Translations under genes and position numbers: made by a program
Shown: positions 1 to 7,048 of the stretch, in pieces
Layout: every line of letters begins with the position of its first letter
Position numbering within the stretch: the first letter of the stretch is position 1
Notes under the pieces: generated by a model
Told to the model about the DNA's origin: nothing
What the model saw: only the letters and a program-made list of their open reading frames with translations
Database searches by the model: none
From: Pseudomonadota bacterium
GTDB lineage: Bacteria; Pseudomonadota; Alphaproteobacteria; Rhizobiales; Rhizobiaceae
Reading direction: 5' to 3'
Length of the DNA stretch: 14,006 nucleotides
Assembly (NCBI GenBank): GCA_023435335.1
Contig: JAEYRU010000278.1
Coordinates: 1-14,006 of the forward strand

Positions 1-269
1 GCGGTGCGCACATGCGAGCGCTGCCCCGGTGCCGTGCGGACGCTCCGCAGGGAGCGGCCACGGAGATACCATGCGACGGCGATGGGAATGAGCATCCCCG
101 CGATCCCGCCCCGCCCGGTGAACAGCATCGAGATGCCGATGAGCCCGAGCAGTATGGGACCGCCGAGGCGGATGCCGTCGATGATGCGCGCCGGGCTTGC
201 CCGCACCAGCACCGTCGCGGCCAGCAGCAGCACAAGCGCGATTGCCGCCGCGTAGAACAGGAACGTCAT
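1..269 (-). CDS. Membrane protein N-terminus, probably DnaJ-like membrane-anchored chaperone (partial)
   Basis: The gene starts at ATG 269 and runs off the left edge; 89 residues are visible. Residues about 3-24 (LFYAAAIALVLLLAATVLV) and about 34-69 form hydrophobic membrane segments. A basic stretch (YLRGRSLRSVRT) and the motif RSHVRTA follow. In rhizobial membrane-anchored J-domain proteins of about 230 residues, a similar 'S-x-V-R/E-T' motif follows the membrane segments and precedes the region leading to a C-terminal J domain. The J domain and its HPD motif would lie outside the window, so the name is inferred from the N-terminal pattern and the neighbour. The ATG overlaps the TGA stop of the upstream von Willebrand A-type gene (ATGA, 4 bp), so the two are almost certainly co-translated. 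If the call is right, the product would be an inner-membrane DnaK co-chaperone. It could instead be an unrelated small membrane protein. Confidence 0.6.
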   Translation of the reverse strand, partial: MTFLFYAAAIALVLLLAATVLVRASPARIIDGIRLGGPILLGLIGISMLFTGRGGIAGMLIPIAVAWYLRGRSLRSVRTAPGQRSHVRT

Positions 270-1003
270 CGGCCCCTGCCCTTCATGTTCTCGATCATCA
301 GCCGGTCCTCCGGCCGGCCCCGCGCCTCCAGCGCCTTCAGCCCGCCAGTCGCGAAAACGGCGACGGCCGACAGCAGCTTGCGCAGCGTCTCGGCGGCATT
401 CTGGTCGAAGCGGAACCAGGCGCCCTTGGTCAGCCGTGCGAACTCCTTGAAGGCGGTCTCGGCAGCCGGGTCGCGGCCCTCCTGGAAGAAGAACGCCGGG
501 ACGCCGTGCAGTCCCAGCCGACCGGCCTTCTCGGCCAGCGCATCGACATTCTCCTCCATCGCGTCGCCGATATAGACCAGCGCGTTGACCTTCTCGCGCG
601 CCGTCTCCTTCAGCGCGTGGGCGAGCACCTTGCCGATCTGCGTTTGTCCGCCGCGGCAGTCGATCTTCACCATCAGGTCCTTGAGCGAGGCGGTGTCGCC
701 CACGAAGCGCGAGGCCCGGCATTCGCCGAAGCCGCGGAAATAGACGAGTTGCACCTTCAGCCCACCTGCCTTGCCGACCGCGTCGAACATTTCGGCCTGC
801 AGCCGGCAGGCCATGTCCCAGGTGGGCTGGCGGCTCATCGTGGCGTCGAGCGCGAGGATCAGCCTGCCCGTGCCGGTGCCGCCGACAGGCGCCATCGCCC
901 GCGCCTGGCGGATGAAGGCCTCGACGTCCGCGCTGCTCGATCCTGGCTTGGTAGCCGGCGATTCCTTGCCCGGTGCCTTTACCGGCGGCTTGCTGTCACT
1001 CAT
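266..1003 (-). CDS. von Willebrand factor type A-like domain protein
   Basis: Encodes 245 residues from ATG 1003. The frame is open back to a TTG at 1039, but the in-frame ATG is preferred because the residues ahead of it add only a low-quality tail. No strong Shine-Dalgarno is visible at either. After a low-complexity Pro/Lys/Ser leader (1-25), a VWA fold begins with LILALDATMS. The metal-site residues appear as D53-x-T55-x-S57 (a DxTxS version of the usual DxSxS), T121 in GGQTQIG and D147 in YIGDAME. The protein has no signal peptide or membrane helix and should be cytoplasmic. It lies 72 bp after mipZ, and its stop overlaps the start of the following membrane protein by 4 bp. VWA domains usually mediate metal-dependent protein contacts; with a J-domain-like neighbour, a role in assembly or quality control is plausible but inferred. 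The specific partner is unknown. Confidence 0.85.
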   Translation of the reverse strand: MSDSKPPVKAPGKESPATKPGSSSADVEAFIRQARAMAPVGGTGTGRLILALDATMSRQPTWDMACRLQAEMFDAVGKAGGLKVQLVYFRGFGECRASRFVGDTASLKDLMVKIDCRGGQTQIGKVLAHALKETAREKVNALVYIGDAMEENVDALAEKAGRLGLHGVPAFFFQEGRDPAAETAFKEFARLTKGAWFRFDQNAAETLRKLLSAVAVFATGGLKALEARGRPEDRLMIENMKGRGR

Positions 1004-1075
1004 CGACGGAAAGATGTGGCGTTCGCGCGCGCCTTGCAAGTGTGCACTGCGTGGCCGCGGCTGCGCCCGTCCTCG

Positions 1076-2014
1076 TCAGTTGACGAAAATGTCCGGCATC
1101 GCAAAGGGCCGGCTAATCGCTTCCGCGTAGCGCTGCCGCATGAGCGCCCGCTGGCGCCCCACTTCGTCGGTCGGCAGGCGAAGCGCCCCGAGCAGCTGCC
1201 TGATCTCCTGCCGCGCCGACAGATGCGAGAGCGTCGGCCGAGTGCCGAGCACGTGTTCCTCGAAATCGTCCAGCGCCGTGAGCCCGATCGGGAAGAATTC
1301 GCGGAACACGACCCGTTCGGAAATGCCGTCCGCGAGCCGGAAACCGAGCTGGATCGACAAGTTGCGCAGGCAAGTGTCGATCTTCTGCTCGTTGCGCGAC
1401 GTGATGGTCGACATGCGGTTGCGCACCACGATCCAGTCGATGATCGAATTGTCGGCCTGCCGCCGTTGGCGCCGCGCCTCGCGCACGGCGGATGCGTATT
1501 GCGATAGTTCAAGTATCTCATGGCTGACCGGGTCGATGCGCGCCAGCACGTCGAAATCGACGAAGCTGTCGTTCATCGGCGTCACCAGCGTGTCGGCGAT
1601 GCGGTGCGCCATCCGGTTGAGAAAAGTGTCGGAGCCGGGGGTGTCGATGACCACAAAGTCGTGGCTGCCCTCGATCTCGCCCAGCCCTTCGGTGAGCTGG
1701 CGGAACTCCTCGCTCTCTGTATCGGCGATGCTGTCACGGTTTGCCGGAGGCACGTGGAAATGATGCGGGATTTCGAGCTGCAGGCGGGCCGTGCGGGCCC
1801 AGCGCTTGCGGTTCTCGACGTAGCGGGTGAGCGAGAGTTGGCGTCCGTCAAGATCCACCGTCGCGACGTTGTAGCCGGACTTCAGCAGCGCGGCCGCGAT
1901 GTGCATTGCCGTGGTGGACTTGCCCGAGCCCCCCTTCTCGTTCCCGCAGACGATGACGTGAGCTCTCTTGCGCGGCCTGGAGTCCGCGTTCCCGTTTACG
2001 CCGGAGAAGAACAT
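1076..2014 (-). CDS. mipZ: Division-plane positioning ATPase MipZ
   Basis: Encodes a 312-residue ParA/MinD-superfamily ATPase. The deviant Walker A motif KGGSGKST covers residues 27-34, with signature Lys27 and catalytic Lys32. Walker A' is VDLD at 53-56, and Walker B is VVIDTPG with Asp124. The blocks TPMNDSFVDFD (145-155), WIVVRNR (194-200) and REFFPIGLTALDD (238-250) match Caulobacter MipZ closely and separate it from ParA and MinD. In the family, MipZ forms a gradient from the poles by binding ParB and blocks FtsZ polymerisation away from midcell. ATG 2014 is chosen because AGGGAG stands 9 bases upstream; a TTG at 2074 would add 20 unlikely residues. Compared with Caulobacter, the N-terminus has about 15 extra residues and the C-terminus differs. 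ParB is not in the window. The next gene, 72 bp downstream, encodes the VWA protein. Confidence 0.95.
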   Translation of the reverse strand: MFFSGVNGNADSRPRKRAHVIVCGNEKGGSGKSTTAMHIAAALLKSGYNVATVDLDGRQLSLTRYVENRKRWARTARLQLEIPHHFHVPPANRDSIADTESEEFRQLTEGLGEIEGSHDFVVIDTPGSDTFLNRMAHRIADTLVTPMNDSFVDFDVLARIDPVSHEILELSQYASAVREARRQRRQADNSIIDWIVVRNRMSTITSRNEQKIDTCLRNLSIQLGFRLADGISERVVFREFFPIGLTALDDFEEHVLGTRPTLSHLSARQEIRQLLGALRLPTDEVGRQRALMRQRYAEAISRPFAMPDIFVN

Positions 2015-2200
2015 CGACCCACACTCCCTACCCCGTTGAAGTAATGGCGCGTTTCTTCCGTTACGGCAATTCAAATCGGGAGCAGGCCCTGCGGATGGCG
2101 CGGGCTTGGTAAAGCGCGATGGTTACTGCGGCAGTCGCGTGACGGGTTTATGGACGCGCAAGTCGTCGCAAGGGCCCGGGGATCCAGGGCGCATCCAGCG
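2015..2200. other. Intergenic spacer between DUF1489 gene and mipZ
   Basis: This 186-bp gap lies downstream of the DUF1489 gene and upstream of mipZ, both on the minus strand. It should hold the mipZ promoter and leader. Apart from the mipZ Shine-Dalgarno (AGGGAG), I see no convincing -35/-10 pair, no T-tailed hairpin ending the DUF1489 transcript, and no TTAA-N7-TTAA CtrA-type box. Read-through from the DUF1489 gene into mipZ is therefore possible. Confidence 0.5.
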
Positions 2201-2635
2201 CTAGAGCAGGCCGAGTTCCGCGAGGTCGCGGCGCAGGTTGGGCGGCAGCGCCGCCACATCGGCGCCCGCGGCAAGATCGCGCGGGGCGTCCTTGGTTTGG
2301 AGGTAGCGCCATCCCTGGAAGGCGCGCCGCGGCTGCCAGTCTGTGCGCACAACCTTCGGTTCCAGCACCAGGTGGCAGCGTGAGATGCCTTCGCCGTCGA
2401 CGAACGGCCGGACATCCAGCAGGCGCTGCCGGCACTGCACCGATCCCTTGATCACCCAGTAGAGTGATCCGCCGCCGGTGAGTTCCTCGACCCGTTTCGG
2501 CACCATGCGGGTGGTGTGGAACTGCTCGGGCTTTTCGCCAGCCAGCTTCTTCTCGCGCAGGCGGAACTCGATCCACTCCTCGAGGTCTTCGACAGAGTCG
2601 CAACCGACGCACAGCTTGAGCATGTTGAGGGCCAT
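2201..2635 (-). CDS. DUF1489 family protein
   Basis: Encodes 144 residues, the usual size for the DUF1489 family of small alphaproteobacterial proteins of unknown function. Recognisable blocks are LCVGCDSVEDLEEW near the N-terminus, HTTRMVPKRVEEL, GGSLYWVIKGSVQCRQRLLD in the middle, and HLVLEPKVVRTDWQPRRAF followed by QGWRY towards the end. It has no signal peptide or membrane segment, so a cytoplasmic location is expected. ATG 2635 is the first start; the leader before it lacks a clear Shine-Dalgarno and instead holds CTCCTCC, the anti-Shine-Dalgarno sequence. An internal ATG four codons later is an alternative. The function is unknown. Its neighbours are sdaA upstream and mipZ downstream on the same strand, neither at a distance that implies a shared operon. 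Confidence 0.88.
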   Translation of the reverse strand: MALNMLKLCVGCDSVEDLEEWIEFRLREKKLAGEKPEQFHTTRMVPKRVEELTGGGSLYWVIKGSVQCRQRLLDVRPFVDGEGISRCHLVLEPKVVRTDWQPRRAFQGWRYLQTKDAPRDLAAGADVAALPPNLRRDLAELGLL

Positions 2636-2692
2636 GCCGGTGTTTTAGGAGGAGCGGGCGGCGGAAGGAAGGCCACGCAAGCCGGTGGTCCA

Positions 2693-2711
2693 CAGGTGCG
2701 TGCGCCACCTG
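2693..2711 (-). terminator. Weak hairpin after the L-serine dehydratase gene
   Basis: The arms CAGGTG and CACCTG are perfect 6-bp complements around a 7-base loop. They start 6 bases past the sdaA stop codon on the minus strand. No T-run follows, so this is at best a weak or Rho-assisted terminator, or a 3'-end stabilising hairpin. Confidence 0.3.
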
Positions 2712-2716
2712 GCGCC

Positions 2717-4117
2717 TCAGCATTCCACCACGTTGACGGCCAGTCCGCCGAGGCTGGTCTCCTTGTAGCGCTCGTTCATGTCGAGGCCGGTCTGGCGCAT
2801 GGTCTCCACCGCGGCGTCCAGCGGCACGAAATGCGTGCCGTCGCCCTTGATGGCCAGGGAAGCCGCGGTCACGGCCTTCACCGCACCCAGCGCATTGCGT
2901 TCGATGCAGGGCACCTGCACCAGACCGGCAACGGGATCGCAGGTCATGCCGAGGTGATGCTCCAGCGCGATCTCGGCCGCATTTTCCACCTGCGGGGGCG
3001 TACCGCCCATGACGGCACAGAGCCCGGCGGCGGCCATCGCCGAGGCGGACCCCACTTCGCCTTGGCAACCGACCTCGGCACCCGAGATCGAGGCGTTGTG
3101 CTTGATGATGCCGCCCACCGCTGCGGCGGTGAGCAGGAAGTCGCGGATCGAGGCCTGGTCGGCTTCCGGGTGGAAATGCAGCCAGTAGCGGATGACCGCC
3201 GGCACGACGCCGGCCGCGCCGTTGGTCGGCGCTGTCACCACGCGCCCGCCGGCAGCATTCTCCTCGTTGACTGCCATCGCGTAGATGGACAGCCAGTCAT
3301 TGGCCAGCAGCGGGTTGGGCCGGTTGCGGCTCCACTCCTCGTTCAGCTTGTCGTGAAGCTGGCGGGCGCGCCGTTTCACCTTCAGCCCGCCGGGCATGAC
3401 GCCGTCCTTCGAAAGACCGCGATCTATGCAGGAGGCCATCGCCTCCCAGATGCGGTCGAGCCCGGCGTCGAGCTCTTCGCGGCTCATGTGCCTTTCTTCG
3501 TTCGCCCGCTTCATCAAGGCTACGGACAGGCCGCTCTTCTCCGCCATCGCCAGCATCTGCTTGGCGTTGGCGAACGGATAAGGCACTCCGGACTGAGCGG
3601 CCGGCTTCGTCGCCGCCTTCAGCTTCTGCAATTCCTCCTCGGAAACGACGAAGCCGCCACCCACGGAATAGTAGATGCGCCTGAGCAGCAGCCGACCGTC
3701 GGAATCGAGGGCCGAAAAACTCATCCCGTTGGCGTGCCCGGGAAGCGGGTTCTTCTTGTCGAGCACAAGATCCGTCTCCGGATCAAAGCGGTAGGGAGGA
3801 TGACCGGCCGGCGCGACGCGCTTTTCCGCCGACACCGTGGCCACCGCGGCATCCGAATTGTCCGGGTCGACCGTCAGCGGCGTTTCCCCTGTCAGGCCGA
3901 GGATCACCGCCCGGTCGGTGCCGTGCCCGACGCCGGTGAAGGCAAGCGAGCCATGCAGGCTCACCGTCAGGCCCGCCACCCGTGCGCCGGCCGGACGCGG
4001 CCACTCGCCCGACGCGATCTCGTCGAGAAAGCGCGCGGCGGCGACCATCGGGCCCATCGTGTGGGAACTCGAAGGGCCGATGCCGATCTTGAAAAGGTCG
4101 AATACCGAAAGAAACAT
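2717..4117 (-). CDS. sdaA: L-serine ammonia-lyase (L-serine dehydratase), iron-sulphur type
   Basis: Encodes 466 residues, a single-chain [4Fe-4S] L-serine dehydratase that deaminates L-serine to pyruvate and ammonia in the cytoplasm. The N-terminal beta domain carries IGPSSSHTMGPM (SSSHT at 16-20). The catalytic alpha domain carries VVTAPTNGAAGVVPA (from 293), SGAEVGCQGEVGSAS (345-359) and MTCDPVAGLVQVPCIERN (391-408). Cluster cysteines are Cys351, Cys393 and Cys404, and the chain ends in Cys466. These sit at a constant offset of eight from Cys343, Cys385, Cys396 and Cys458 of the Legionella enzyme, where the terminal cysteine folds back onto the cluster until substrate displaces it. ATG 4117 is chosen because GGAG lies 5 bases upstream and the protein then begins with the family's MFLSVFDLFKIG. 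The frame is open upstream to 4216, but those residues are non-homologous. The gene is likely monocistronic, since a terminator ends the preceding transcript at 4228. Confidence 0.95.
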   Translation of the reverse strand: MFLSVFDLFKIGIGPSSSHTMGPMVAAARFLDEIASGEWPRPAGARVAGLTVSLHGSLAFTGVGHGTDRAVILGLTGETPLTVDPDNSDAAVATVSAEKRVAPAGHPPYRFDPETDLVLDKKNPLPGHANGMSFSALDSDGRLLLRRIYYSVGGGFVVSEEELQKLKAATKPAAQSGVPYPFANAKQMLAMAEKSGLSVALMKRANEERHMSREELDAGLDRIWEAMASCIDRGLSKDGVMPGGLKVKRRARQLHDKLNEEWSRNRPNPLLANDWLSIYAMAVNEENAAGGRVVTAPTNGAAGVVPAVIRYWLHFHPEADQASIRDFLLTAAAVGGIIKHNASISGAEVGCQGEVGSASAMAAAGLCAVMGGTPPQVENAAEIALEHHLGMTCDPVAGLVQVPCIERNALGAVKAVTAASLAIKGDGTHFVPLDAAVETMRQTGLDMNERYKETSLGGLAVNVVEC

Positions 4118-4227
4118 GGGCGCTCCGCGCTGCTGAGCGACAGCTAACCACTCTTTCCGGCGTTTCAAGCGCCGGCGCTCACCGCCCGCCGACTTCCACT
4201 GCTCAGCGCGCGACATCCGCCAGAAGA

Positions 4228-4255
4228 AAAGGCGCGGCCGGGTGGCCGCGCCTTT
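4228..4255 (-). terminator. Strong intrinsic terminator
   Basis: A perfect 12-bp stem (AAAGGCGCGGCC with its complement) encloses a 4-base loop (ACCC when read on the minus strand). On the minus strand it is followed by CTTTTCTTCT, a T-rich tail. It begins 24 bases past the stop codon of the 42-residue ORF and isolates sdaA from transcription arriving from the gat operon side. The A/T ends of the stem could also work weakly on the plus strand, but no plus-strand gene precedes it. Confidence 0.85.
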
Positions 4256-4279
4256 GAAGTTAATTCGGTGTTCTTCGGG

Positions 4280-4408
4280 TCAGCTTGCCGCGAGAACCGT
4301 TACGGTTTCCCCGCCGCTCACGAGCCAGGTCAGAAGGATGATCCCGGCAAATCCGACAGCTGCTTTGACCGTAAGGCCCCAGCAGGACTTCTGAACGCTT
4401 TCGTCCAT
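4280..4408 (-). CDS. Small single-span membrane protein, 42 residues (hypothetical)
   Basis: A short ORF starts at ATG 4408 and ends at TGA 4280. After a polar N-terminus (MDESVQKSCWG) comes one membrane helix, about residues 12-31 (LTVKAAVGFAGIILLTWLVS), then a short polar and aliphatic tail ending in LAAS. The sequence GGGA stands 5 bases ahead of the ATG. A strong intrinsic terminator follows 24 bases after the stop, which is the placement expected for a real last gene of a transcript. It lies 298 bases past ydcF on the same strand and may be the end of the gat-ydcF transcript or have its own promoter in the gap. I do not recognise the family. An inner-membrane location, N-terminus inside, is the most likely guess. 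Proteins of this kind often regulate or stabilise a larger membrane complex, but nothing here identifies a partner. Confidence 0.55.
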   Translation of the reverse strand: MDESVQKSCWGLTVKAAVGFAGIILLTWLVSGGETVTVLAAS

Positions 4409-4706
4409 CTAATTCCCGTTTGTACTGATCTTGACCCCAAGGATGCGGCGTCTTCGCCGCGACGGTCCCCTTCCGTCGAGGACCAATCCAATAGCCAGTT
4501 GGCGGGCCTTTCGCAATCCAAAAGTGGCAAAGTTGAGGCAGCGTACCACCAAGGTCTTAACGTTGGTTTGCGCCAATCCAATGGATTCAAAGGCTTGGCA
4601 AGCCAGGTTGAATAAACTTTTCAGCAACTTCTGTGGCAAATTCAGGCATGCCGATCCTACCGGATCCACGTGCTCGGAAGCGTCGGAACGCGAAGCGAAT
4701 CTGTGG
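4409..4706 (-). other. Lower-GC intergenic region with hairpins and a repeated octamer
   Basis: This stretch of about 300 bases lies between ydcF and the small membrane ORF. From about 4485 to 4650 its base composition is visibly more A/T-rich than the flanking genes. The octamer CAATCCAA, or a close variant, begins at 4484/4485, 4514 and 4574/4575, that is at steps of 30 and 60 bases. Two adjoining 6-bp hairpins occupy 4445-4460 (GCGGCG, loop TCTT) and 4460-4478 (CGACGG, seven-base loop). A weaker GATCC/GGATC hairpin lies at 4653-4666. One minus-strand frame stays open from GTG 4669 to a TAG at 4409 that abuts the small ORF's ATG, but it has no ribosome binding site and non-genomic codon use. 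The region could be a structured 5' leader, a small RNA, or a decayed gene. Confidence 0.4.
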
Positions 4707-5501
4707 TCAGGGGCCGGGAAAGACGGTGTCGATACGTCCCGTCGTCCAGTAGGCAAGCAGCCCAATCCATTCGCGGATTGCGATCGCCGTGTTCTGCAGC
4801 GAGTCGTGCACATTGTCCTGCGCCGGTCCGGGCGTCTCGTTCCCTGCGGTCTTGTAGTCGGCTGGCCATGCGACCACATCGAAGCCCGCCTTGCGGAACA
4901 GCGCCACCGAGCGCGGCATGTGGAACGCCGACGTGACCAGAAGCCAAACCTCCCCAGGCTGCGGCTGCACCAGCTCACGCGTGAAAACGGCGTTCTCATG
5001 CGTATTCCGCGATCGGTTCTCCAGCACCAGGCGCTCCGGCGCGACGCCGAGCTCGGTGAGCAGGCGCGGCGCGCTGTCCGCGTCCGCCTCGCCTTCCAGG
5101 AGGAGAGACCCGGTGCCGCCGGACACCACCACCCGCGCTTGGGGGTAACGGCGGGCAAGCACCGCCGTCTCTACCATGCGGTCGCCGGACGCATTGAGTT
5201 CGTAACCCCCGCGCGCGAGATTGACGGAGCCCTCGAAGCCGCCGCCGAGCACTATGATGCCGGCAACCTCCAACGGCGCGGGATCGGGCCGTGCGAAGCG
5301 GTCCTCCAGCGGGTGCAGCATCAGTGCGCCGAGCGAGGTCCAGGCCGACAGCGCCAGCACCAGCAGCGCGGCAAGGCCGCCTGTGAAGGCAAGACGCCGC
5401 CATGCGAACAAATGTGCGCATAGCGAACAAATCAGCAGGATGCCGATGAGGTTGATCGGCTGGGCGAAGAACCAGAAGATCTTCGAGAGGTAGAAGAACA
5501 T
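4707..5501 (-). CDS. YdcF/ElyC/SanA-family (DUF218) membrane protein
   Basis: Encodes 264 residues. Two membrane helices at about 15-34 and 38-62 anchor a DUF218 domain at about 79-240. Family landmarks are AGIIVLGGGFEGSV (80-93), RVVVSGGTGSLLLEGEAD (123-140), ENRSRNTHENAVFTREL (161-177) and LLVTSAFHMPRSVALFRKAG (187-206). E. coli relatives (ElyC, SanA, YdcF) affect cell-envelope integrity and possibly lipid-carrier use, but the reaction is not settled; by topology the domain probably faces the periplasm. ATG 5501 is used, with a weak GGGG about 9 bases upstream. The gene follows gatA by 54 bp on the same strand with no terminator between, so it is probably the fourth gene of the gat transcript. 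The pairing with gatA is positional and does not imply a shared pathway. Confidence 0.9.
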   Translation of the reverse strand: MFFYLSKIFWFFAQPINLIGILLICSLCAHLFAWRRLAFTGGLAALLVLALSAWTSLGALMLHPLEDRFARPDPAPLEVAGIIVLGGGFEGSVNLARGGYELNASGDRMVETAVLARRYPQARVVVSGGTGSLLLEGEADADSAPRLLTELGVAPERLVLENRSRNTHENAVFTRELVQPQPGEVWLLVTSAFHMPRSVALFRKAGFDVVAWPADYKTAGNETPGPAQDNVHDSLQNTAIAIREWIGLLAYWTTGRIDTVFPGP

Positions 5502-5555
5502 GGCACTAGCCCCGGCCCGCCGGGCAGCGGCGGCCGAGAAGGCGCCGAGCGAACC

Positions 5556-7037
5556 CTACCACCACTTATCCGGCTCGAAGCGCCCCGCGGCCCGTTCGAT
5601 TGCCGCGCCCGTGCGGAACAGCATCTCCTCGTCGAACGGGCGGCCGATGAGCTGCAGCCCGAGCGGCAGGCCCTTGGCGTCTGTCCCGGCCGGCACCGCG
5701 ATGCCCGGCAGGCCGGCCATGTTGACCGTCACGGTGAAGATGTCATTGAGGTACATCTTCACCGGATCGGCGGCCATGTCCTGGTCGGCGATACCGAAGG
5801 CGGCGGAAGGCGTCGCGGGCGTCAGGATCGCGTCCACGCCGGCCGCGAAGACGTCCTCGAAATCCTTCTTGATGAGCGTCCGCACCTTCTGCGCCCGCAC
5901 GTAATACGCGTCGTAATAGCCTGCGGACAGCACATACGTGCCGATCATGATGCGCCGCTTCACCTCGCGCCCGAAACCCTCGGCGCGGGTCTTCTGGTAC
6001 ATGTCGAGGATGTCCCTGCCCGGCACGCGCAGCCCGTAGCGCACGCCGTCGTAGCGCGCGAGGTTGGACGAGGCCTCGGCCGGGGCGACGATATAGTAGG
6101 CCGGCAGCGCATATTTCGTATGCGGCAGCGAGATGTCCACGATCTCGGCGCCGGCATCCTTCATCCACTGGATGCCCCTCTGCCAGAGCGCCTCGATCTC
6201 CTCCGGCATGCCCTCGACGCGGTATTCGCGCGGAATGCCGATCTTCAGGCCCTTCAGGGACTGGCCGATGGCCGCCTCGTAGTCGGGAACGGGCAGGTCG
6301 ACGGAGGTCGTGTCCCTAGGGTCGGACGAAGCCATGGATTTCAGCATGATGGCGGCGTCGCGCACGTCCCTGGCAATCGGGCCGGCCTGGTCGAGCGACG
6401 AAGCGAAGGCGACAATTCCCCAGCGCGAGCAGCGGCCGTAGGTGGGCTTGATGCCCACGGTGGCGGTGAAAGCAGCGGGTTGACGGATGGAACCGCCGGT
6501 GTCGGTGGCCGTCGCACCGGCGCAGAGCCAGGCGGAAACTGCCGCCGCGGACCCACCGGAAGAACCGCCGGGCACCAGGTCCCTGTTCGAGCCGGACGCG
6601 CGCCAGGGGTTCTTCACCGGTCCGTAATAGGAAGTCTCGTTGGACGAACCCATCGCGAACTCATCCATGTTGAGCTTGCCCAGCATGACGGCGCCGTCGG
6701 CCCACAGGTTGGCCGTGACCGTGGATTCGTAGCGGGGCAGGAAGCGATCGAGCACATGGCTCGCCGCCTGCGTGTGCACGCCCTCGGTTGCGAACAGGTC
6801 CTTGATGCCGAGCGGAATGCCTTCCAGCGCGCCCGCCTCGCCCCTCGCCAGCCGCCCGTCGGACGCCTTCGCCATTTCCCGCGCCTTGTCGTGCGTCACC
6901 TCGATATAGGCATTGAGCTGAGGATTGGCGGCGTCGATGGCGGAAAGATAATTCTCCGTCAGTTCGACGGCTGAGAATTCCTTCGCGCGCAGCTTCTCGC
7001 GCGCCTCGGCAATGGTGAATTTCGTCAGCTCGGTCAT
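5556..7037 (-). CDS. gatA: Asp-tRNA(Asn)/Glu-tRNA(Gln) amidotransferase subunit A
   Basis: Encodes 493 residues, the usual GatA length. GatA is the amidase-signature subunit of GatCAB: it releases ammonia from glutamine for transamidation of Glu-tRNA(Gln) and/or Asp-tRNA(Asn). The Ser-cisSer-Lys triad is complete: Lys79 in GIPLGIKDLF, cis-Ser159 in VPGGSSGGS and nucleophile Ser183 in DTGGSIRQPA, with the same Lys79 and 24-residue Ser spacing as Staphylococcus GatA. The C-terminal block GLPGIAVPAG (442-451), then GLPLGLQLIG (456-465) and EPDKWW at the end fit GatA rather than a generic amidase. ATG 7037 is the correct start because it gives the family N-terminus MTELTKFTIAEAREKL; the frame is open upstream only by chance. 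The gene lies 11 bp after the GNAT gene, and gatC is one gene further upstream. gatB is not in the window. Confidence 0.97.
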   Translation of the reverse strand: MTELTKFTIAEAREKLRAKEFSAVELTENYLSAIDAANPQLNAYIEVTHDKAREMAKASDGRLARGEAGALEGIPLGIKDLFATEGVHTQAASHVLDRFLPRYESTVTANLWADGAVMLGKLNMDEFAMGSSNETSYYGPVKNPWRASGSNRDLVPGGSSGGSAAAVSAWLCAGATATDTGGSIRQPAAFTATVGIKPTYGRCSRWGIVAFASSLDQAGPIARDVRDAAIMLKSMASSDPRDTTSVDLPVPDYEAAIGQSLKGLKIGIPREYRVEGMPEEIEALWQRGIQWMKDAGAEIVDISLPHTKYALPAYYIVAPAEASSNLARYDGVRYGLRVPGRDILDMYQKTRAEGFGREVKRRIMIGTYVLSAGYYDAYYVRAQKVRTLIKKDFEDVFAAGVDAILTPATPSAAFGIADQDMAADPVKMYLNDIFTVTVNMAGLPGIAVPAGTDAKGLPLGLQLIGRPFDEEMLFRTGAAIERAAGRFEPDKWW

Positions 7038-7048
7038 GAGAATTCCGT

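Noticed and set aside
197..1507. A 436-codon plus-strand frame opposite the VWA gene and mipZ
   Set aside because: It covers two well-supported genes on the other strand, and its composition is that of a codon-bias shadow.
2516..4147. A 543-codon plus-strand frame opposite sdaA
   Set aside because: It is antisense to a gene with complete catalytic residues, has His/Arg/Gly-rich composition and no recognisable motif.
4445..4478. Riboswitch or tRNA-like structure
   Set aside because: The two short hairpins do not match any riboswitch core or tRNA cloverleaf I can recognise.
4409..4669. An 86-residue minus-strand frame ending at the small membrane ORF, with a faintly phasin-like helical stretch
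   Set aside because: It has no ribosome binding site, its third-position GC is well below that of neighbouring genes, and its C-terminus is an Arg run. Similarity is too weak to name, so it is kept only as part of the unexplained region.
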